A stretch of DNA of 17,684 bases, taken from NCBI GenBank assembly GCA_000715635.1, contig KL569103.1, forward strand, positions 11,013 to 28,696, read 5' to 3'. A program made the translations under genes and the position numbers. Shown here in pieces: positions 13,590-17,684 of the stretch. How positions within the stretch are numbered: position 1 is the stretch's first letter; every line of letters begins with the position of its first letter. The DNA comes from Streptomyces violaceus (GTDB lineage: Bacteria > Actinomycetota > Actinomycetes > Streptomycetales > Streptomycetaceae). A model generated the notes under the pieces. That model had not been told where the DNA came from. It did no database searches and saw only the letters and a program-made list of their open reading frames with translations.

Positions 13590-14528
13590 GTGATCGAGGT
13601 GAACAACCTCAGCAAGAGGTACGGCGAGAAGCTCGCGGTCGACGCGCTGAGCTTCACGGTGCGTCCTGGAGTGGTGACGGGATTTCTCGGGCCCAACGGA
13701 GCGGGCAAGTCGACGACGATGCGGATGGTCATGGGGCTGGACCGCCCGTCGTCCGGAACCGTCCGCGTCAACGGCCGCCCCTACGATCAGCACAAGGCCC
13801 CACTGCAGGAGATCGGGGCGCTGCTGGAGGCGAAGGCGATCCACCCCGGGCGCTCGGCATATCAGCACCTGCTCGCGCTGGCGGCGAGCAACGGCATCGG
13901 CAAGCGGCGGGTGCTGGAAGTGATCGACATGGTCGGCCTGACGGAGGTGGCCCGCAAGCGGGCGGGCGGCTTCTCGCTGGGCATGGGGCAGCGGCTGGGC
14001 ATCGCCTCGGCACTGCTCGGCGACCCGCACATCGTCATGCTGGACGAGCCGGTCAACGGCCTCGACCCCGAAGGCGTGCTGTGGATCCGCAACCTCCTGA
14101 AGGACCTCGCGGACCAGGGGCGGACCGTCTTCGTCTCCTCGCACCTGATGACCGAGATGGCGTTGATCGCCGAGGACCTCATCGTGATCGGGCGCGGCCG
14201 GCTGCTGTCCGCGGGCCCGCTCGCCGACTTCGTCGCCCAGTCCTCCAGCAGGAGCGTACGAGTGCGGTCACCGCAGGCCGCCTCCTTGCGTGACCTGCTG
14301 GTGAGTGACGGCGTCTCGGTCACCAGCAGCCTGCCCGGCGTTCTGGACGTCCAGGGGCTGGAGGCCGCCGAGATCGGTGAACGCGCCGCGGCCGCCGGGC
14401 TGGTGCTGCACGAGTTGTTCGTTCAGGAGGCGTCGCTGGAGGAGGCGTTCATGGAGCTGACCCGCGACGCCGTCGAATACCACGCCGCCACCGCCGAGTT
14501 CGCCGCCGCCGGAAGGACGAGCCGATGA
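13590..14528 (+). CDS. ABC transporter ATP-binding protein (ABC-2 type exporter)
   Basis: A 312-residue ATPase. Walker A is GPNGAGKS (34-41), the signature motif FSLGMGQ (128-134), Walker B IVMLDEP (148-154) with Glu153, and the switch histidine His185 in SSHLM. The C-terminal third (about 220-300) is the accessory domain common in drug- or bacitracin-type exporters. The frame is open upstream to 13560, but GTG 13590 has GGAGG six bases before it and begins IEVNNLSKRYG, the normal start of the domain. The stop overlaps the permease ATG (ATGA), so the pair is co-translated. It probably powers export of a lipid, peptide or drug-like molecule, with expression set by the two-component system downstream. 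Cargo unknown. Confidence 0.94.
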   Translation: MIEVNNLSKRYGEKLAVDALSFTVRPGVVTGFLGPNGAGKSTTMRMVMGLDRPSSGTVRVNGRPYDQHKAPLQEIGALLEAKAIHPGRSAYQHLLALAASNGIGKRRVLEVIDMVGLTEVARKRAGGFSLGMGQRLGIASALLGDPHIVMLDEPVNGLDPEGVLWIRNLLKDLADQGRTVFVSSHLMTEMALIAEDLIVIGRGRLLSAGPLADFVAQSSSRSVRVRSPQAASLRDLLVSDGVSVTSSLPGVLDVQGLEAAEIGERAAAAGLVLHELFVQEASLEEAFMELTRDAVEYHAATAEFAAAGRTSR

Positions 14529-15370
14529 GTACCACCGCCCTCGACACACAGGACACGCAGAGGACGACCGGCACCGCCGGTCGGCGTGCGGGCGGTCAGC
14601 GGGTGACCTTTCCGCAGGTCGTCCACATGGAATGGATCAAGCTGCGATCGCTGCGATCGACGCTCTACACACTGGCGATCACCGTGGCCCTGGTCATCGG
14701 TTTCGGGCTGCTGTTCAGCAGTGTGGTCGGTTCGGGAGACGGTCCCGGAGAGGATGATTTCGGTGACCCGACCTCGATCAGCCTCGGCGGAGTGATGCTC
14801 GCCTCGCTGGCCGTCGCGGTGCTCGGGGTCCTGATGAGTGCCGGTGAATACGCCACCGGGTCCATCCGCGCCACGCTGGCCGCGGTCCCCTCACGTCTGC
14901 CGGTGCTGTGGGGCAAGGTGATCGTCTTCGCCGTGGTGAGCTTCGTGCTCATGTCGGTCGCGGTCCTGGGGGCCTTCCTGGCCGGTCAGTCGGTCCTGTC
15001 CTCCCGCGGTCTGGACACCACCGCGCTGTCCGATCCAGGGGTGTTCCGGGCGCTTGCCGGCGCGGCGGTGTACCTCACCGGTGCCGGGCTGATCGGCCTG
15101 GCGGTCGGCGTCCTGCTGCGCAACACCGCCGGAGCGATCACCCTCGTGGTGGGCGCGCTGTTCGTGGTGCCCGGCCTGATCCAGCTACTGCCGAGCAGTT
15201 GGAACGACGCCATCGGCCCGTACCTGCCGTCGAACGCGGCAAACGCGGTGATGACAGTGCGGACGGCCAGTGACTCGCTGTCCCCCGGGGCCGGGCTCGC
15301 GGTGTTCGCCGGCTACATCGTCGTGCTCTTGGCCGGCGCGGCCGTACTGTTCAAGCGACGCGACGCGTGA
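14525..15370 (+). CDS. ABC-2 type transporter permease
   Basis: A 281-residue integral membrane protein with a ~35-residue cytoplasmic front (VHMEWIKLRSLRSTLYTL is the usual ABC-2 entry motif). About six hydrophobic segments follow: near 42-65, 84-108, 128-150, 176-200, 205-225 and 252-275. GEYATGSIRATLAAVPSR (about 104-121) is the cytoplasmic coupling segment common to this actinobacterial permease group. It ends with a positively charged FKRRDA tail. It is joined to the ATPase by an ATGA overlap, forming a half-transporter that probably dimerises. A 109-base gap without a visible terminator separates it from the histidine kinase, so all four genes may form one transcript. Confidence 0.92.
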   Translation: MSTTALDTQDTQRTTGTAGRRAGGQRVTFPQVVHMEWIKLRSLRSTLYTLAITVALVIGFGLLFSSVVGSGDGPGEDDFGDPTSISLGGVMLASLAVAVLGVLMSAGEYATGSIRATLAAVPSRLPVLWGKVIVFAVVSFVLMSVAVLGAFLAGQSVLSSRGLDTTALSDPGVFRALAGAAVYLTGAGLIGLAVGVLLRNTAGAITLVVGALFVVPGLIQLLPSSWNDAIGPYLPSNAANAVMTVRTASDSLSPGAGLAVFAGYIVVLLAGAAVLFKRRDA

Positions 15371-15479
15371 CAGAGGTTTCCGCGGGCACAGCGCCAATCC
15401 GGGCGTCCGTCTCCAGGCGTGAGGGCAGGCGGCCGCATCTGTCCAAAACCGAGGATCTGCATCAAGGAACGGTGAAGCC

Positions 15480-16748
15480 GTGATCGGACCGGCGTGGCTG
15501 CGACGGGTGACCGGCGCTCATCCACGCCTGCTGGATGCCACCCTCGCCACCCTCGTGGGCGGTACCGGCCTGCTGCCCCTGCTGTTCGGACGGTGGCCCG
15601 ACGGCGTACGACCGTCGGGCGCTGACGCCGTCGCCGCGGCGGCCGCGTTCCTGCTTCTGCTGGCCCGCCGCAGGGCACCGCTGCCCGTCCTGGCGCTGGC
15701 AGTGCTCGGGGAGGTGGCCTTTGTCGTCCTAGCGTCGTATCCGTCGCGGGTGCTGAAGATCGCAGCGTTGATCGCGGTCTACACCGTGGCCCGAACGGTC
15801 CGTCGGCGGATCGCCTTGATCGCCGTCTCGGGCACGGCTCTCTCCCTCTACGCGGTCATCACCTATGCGACGGATTCGGCCACCGGCCCGGAGGCCGGCG
15901 CGGTGTTCGCCTGGACCGGGATGTTCGCCGCCGTCGGGGGCACCGTACGCACCTGGCGCGACTACGTCGCCGCGATGGAGGAGCGAGCGCTGCGGGCGGA
16001 GGCGAGCAAGGAAGAAGAGGCCCGTCGCCGGGTCGCCGAGGAGCGGCTGCGCATCGCGCGGGAACTGCACGACGTGATCGCCCACCACATCGCCCTGATC
16101 ACCATTCAGGCAGGGGTCGCCGGTCACTTCCTGCGAGGCCGGCCGGATCAGGCCGAGGTGGCGCTCGGTCACATCCGTGACGCCGGTCGCACGGTCCTGG
16201 ACGAACTGGGCCCGCTGCTGCACGTACTACGACAGTCCGGCGACGAGTCGGACGAGACGCAGCCGACCGAACCTGTGCCCGGCCTGTCCCGCCTAGGGGG
16301 GCTCCTCGAATCGCTGACCGCCGCCGGGCTGAGCGTCCGCCACCGGCAGTCCGGCCACCCGCGCCCCCTGCCGACCGCCATCGATCTGGCCGCCTACCGC
16401 GTCGTCCAGGAGGGGCTGACCAACGCCCACAAGCACGGCGCTGCCGCCGAGGCGAGCCTGCTGGTCGACTACGGGCCCGACGTACTGCGCATCCGGATCA
16501 CCAACCCCCTGCACTCCGACCCGTATCCGGCGTCGGCCGCGACGGGCACCGGACACGGGCTGACGGGCATGCGCGAGCGCACCCACGCGGTCGGCGGCAG
16601 CCTCCATGCCGGAGTGGACGACGACGGTCGTTTTCGCCTCGCTGTGCATCTACCTCTGCCCACAGCCGGACCACCGGCCGACACCCGCACGTCAGATGGG
16701 TCCGGAACGGCCCTGCGCGCAAACACCGCCGAGGGGAGGCAGGGATGA
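15480..16748 (+). CDS. Two-component sensor histidine kinase (NarL/DesK-like, HisKA_3)
   Basis: A 422-residue membrane kinase. Four to five hydrophobic segments occupy about 20-155 and there is no large extracytoplasmic domain, suggesting sensing in or at the membrane. A short coiled stretch (AMEERALRAEASKEEEARRR, about 165-184) leads to the HisKA_3 phosphoacceptor site RELHDVIAHH with His197. The ATPase domain has an N-box VVQEGLTNAHKHG (308-320, Asn315) and a G-box GTGHGLTGMRER (356-367). GTG 15480 is the in-frame start before IGPAWLRR, with AAGGAA about ten bases upstream. The stop overlaps the response regulator ATG. Such pairs next to an ABC-2 exporter commonly detect envelope stress or the exported compound; the signal is not readable here. 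Confidence 0.93.
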   Translation: MIGPAWLRRVTGAHPRLLDATLATLVGGTGLLPLLFGRWPDGVRPSGADAVAAAAAFLLLLARRRAPLPVLALAVLGEVAFVVLASYPSRVLKIAALIAVYTVARTVRRRIALIAVSGTALSLYAVITYATDSATGPEAGAVFAWTGMFAAVGGTVRTWRDYVAAMEERALRAEASKEEEARRRVAEERLRIARELHDVIAHHIALITIQAGVAGHFLRGRPDQAEVALGHIRDAGRTVLDELGPLLHVLRQSGDESDETQPTEPVPGLSRLGGLLESLTAAGLSVRHRQSGHPRPLPTAIDLAAYRVVQEGLTNAHKHGAAAEASLLVDYGPDVLRIRITNPLHSDPYPASAATGTGHGLTGMRERTHAVGGSLHAGVDDDGRFRLAVHLPLPTAGPPADTRTSDGSGTALRANTAEGRQG

Positions 16749-17410
16749 CCATCCGCGTTCTGCTCGCCGACGACCAGGCCCTCGTCCGCACCAGCTTCCG
16801 CATGCTCATCGAGTCGGAGCCGGACCTGGAGGTCGTCGGAGAGGCGGCGACGGGCGGAGAGGCGGTCAGACTGGCTCGCAGCACCCGTGCCGATGTCGTG
16901 CTGATGGACATCCGGATGCCCGACATGGACGGCCTCGCCGCCACACGCGCCATCTCGGCGGACGAGGACCTCGCGGGCGTACGGGTGCTGGTCCTGACGA
17001 CCTTCGAAGCGGACGAGTACGTCCTCCAGGCGCTGCGTGCCGGGGCCAGCGGGTTCCTCGGAAAAGGCGTGGAGCTCTCCGACCTCCTCGACGCCGTCCG
17101 GCTGGTCGCCCGCGGAGAGGCGCTGCTGTCGCCCAGGGCGACCAAGGCACTCATCGCCCAGTACCTGACCACACCCGACCTGACGAACACTCCCGCCCCG
17201 GAGCTGACGACCCTGACCGACCGCGAGCGCCAAGTGCTCGTCCTCGTGGCGGCCGGCCTCTCCAACGACGCCATCGCCGAACAGCTCCACATCTCGCCCT
17301 CGACCGCCAAGACCCACGTGAACCGCATCATGACCAAGCTCGGCGTCCGCGACCGCGCCCAACTCGTCGTGATCGCCTACCAGACCGGCCACGCCCACCC
17401 CGGCGCATGA
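16745..17410 (+). CDS. Response regulator, NarL/LuxR type
   Basis: A 221-residue regulator and partner of the overlapping kinase (ATGA). The receiver domain (1-120) has the acidic pocket Asp9/Asp10, phosphoacceptor Asp55 in LMDIRMPDMDG, Thr85/Thr86 and Lys107 in GFLGKG. The LuxR-type helix-turn-helix lies at about 155-212 (LTDRERQVLVLVAAGLSNDAIAEQL, then STAKTHVNRIMTKLG). All key residues are present, so it should be functional. It most likely controls the adjacent ABC transporter genes; I found no obvious repeat upstream of 13590 that could be called its site, apart from the 13458-13533 structure. Confidence 0.95.
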   Translation: MTIRVLLADDQALVRTSFRMLIESEPDLEVVGEAATGGEAVRLARSTRADVVLMDIRMPDMDGLAATRAISADEDLAGVRVLVLTTFEADEYVLQALRAGASGFLGKGVELSDLLDAVRLVARGEALLSPRATKALIAQYLTTPDLTNTPAPELTTLTDRERQVLVLVAAGLSNDAIAEQLHISPSTAKTHVNRIMTKLGVRDRAQLVVIAYQTGHAHPGA

Positions 17411-17420
17411 CCGACCACAG

Positions 17421-17585
17421 GCCTACTGCAAGCACGGGTTCGAGGGTGGCACCGAGGTGAGGCTCGGCGGCGGGCTCATCAGCGAGTCGACGGTTGAGTT
17501 CCACGTGGCGAAGATCCTCGACAAGCTGGGCGTCGGCTCCCGCGGCTAGGCGGCGGCACTCGCCCACGAATGGGGCGTGTCATAG
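17421..17585 (+). pseudogene. Remnant of a LuxR-family helix-turn-helix with an in-frame stop
   Basis: The frame reads LISESTVEFHVAKILDKLGVGSRG, then TAG at 17547-17549, then AAALAHEWGVS and a second TAG at 17583-17585. LuxR proteins usually continue SRAEAAALAHEWGV, so the stop replaces what would be a GAG codon and the frame is otherwise kept. The first recognition-domain helices before LISEST are missing or scrambled (FEGGTEVRLGGG). It is a different sequence from the intact response regulator 12 bases upstream, so it is a decayed second gene, not a copy of the first. Confidence 0.7.
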
Positions 17586-17640
17586 TCGACCGGGCATGAA
17601 CGGCGCAGCGATCTTCCGCTCCGAGATGCCCAGAAGCCAG

Positions 17641-17682
17641 GCTCTCCTGCCAGCCGGGACCAGGCCTGACTGGCAGGAGAGC
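17641..17682. repeat. 13-bp perfect inverted repeat at the window's right end
   Basis: GCTCTCCTGCCAG (17641-17653) and CTGGCAGGAGAGC (17670-17682) pair exactly around a 16-base loop. It may be a strong terminator serving the kinase/regulator transcript or genes beyond the edge, or a mobile-element end. Only two bases remain after it, so a U-run cannot be judged. Confidence 0.7.
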
Positions 17683-17684
17683 GC

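Noticed and set aside
11921..14144. Minus-strand frames opposite the sigma factor and ABC ATPase genes (11921-12910, 13032-14144)
   Set aside because: Shadows of genes with full motif sets. Only the short tail at 13120-13245, in a different minus frame, looks protein-like and is listed separately.

Overview
The window is high-GC DNA with strong G/C preference at third codon positions, frequent GTG starts, ATGA stop/start overlaps and a SalK/SCO6745-family gene. This points to an actinomycete (Streptomyces or a Pseudonocardiales-like genus); the genus cannot be fixed from sequence alone. There are no rRNA or tRNA genes and no CRISPR array.

Left part (1-9378, minus strand): an acyl-CoA catabolic cluster. 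One operon reads, in transcription order, SDR dehydrogenase (4897-4079), crotonase-fold hydratase/isomerase (4082-3270), ACAD10/11-like acyl-CoA dehydrogenase (3283-2060), a second SDR (2058-1276), an APH-type kinase (1283-249) and the start of a TesB acyl-CoA thioesterase (189 to the edge). Upstream lie a TetR regulator (5732-5040), a fatty acyl-CoA ligase (7306-5783), a HAD-like hydrolase (8075-7446) and a thiolase (9285-8086). Three near-identical 22-bp TTGAA-N12-TTCAA sites sit in the promoters of the SDR operon, the tetR gene and the thiolase/HAD unit. Each places its conserved arm one base from a -10 hexamer. This is best read as one TetR-controlled regulon.

The gene set contains, as separate proteins, the three modules fused in animal ACAD10 (HAD, APH kinase, ACAD), together with CoA ligase, SDRs, hydratase/isomerase and thiolase. 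By analogy with ACAD10/ACAD11 and the Pseudomonas putida levulinate (lva) pathway, the likely job is catabolism of 4-hydroxy (gamma-hydroxy) acids. The steps would be CoA activation, phosphorylation of the hydroxyl, phosphate elimination by the ACAD, double-bond shift or hydration, oxidation and thiolysis. This is inference.

Middle (9392-11184, plus strand): a divergent epoxide-hydrolase-like alpha/beta hydrolase with a consensus -35 and a perfect 18-bp palindromic operator unlike the TTGAA sites. It is followed by three tandem 13-bp repeats and a SalK/SCO6745-family gene.

11185-11956 and 12971-13589 are gene-poor. They hold small ORFs, inverted repeats and apparent gene remnants (a possible transposase tail, an unassigned C-terminus and a possible kinase ATPase fragment), and they flank an ECF sigma factor with a SnoaL-like tail (11957-12970).

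Right part (13590-17410, plus strand): an ABC ATPase and an ABC-2 permease, then a NarL-type histidine kinase and a LuxR-type response regulator, each pair joined by an ATGA overlap. The window ends with a LuxR helix-turn-helix remnant broken by a stop codon and a 13-bp-stem inverted repeat.
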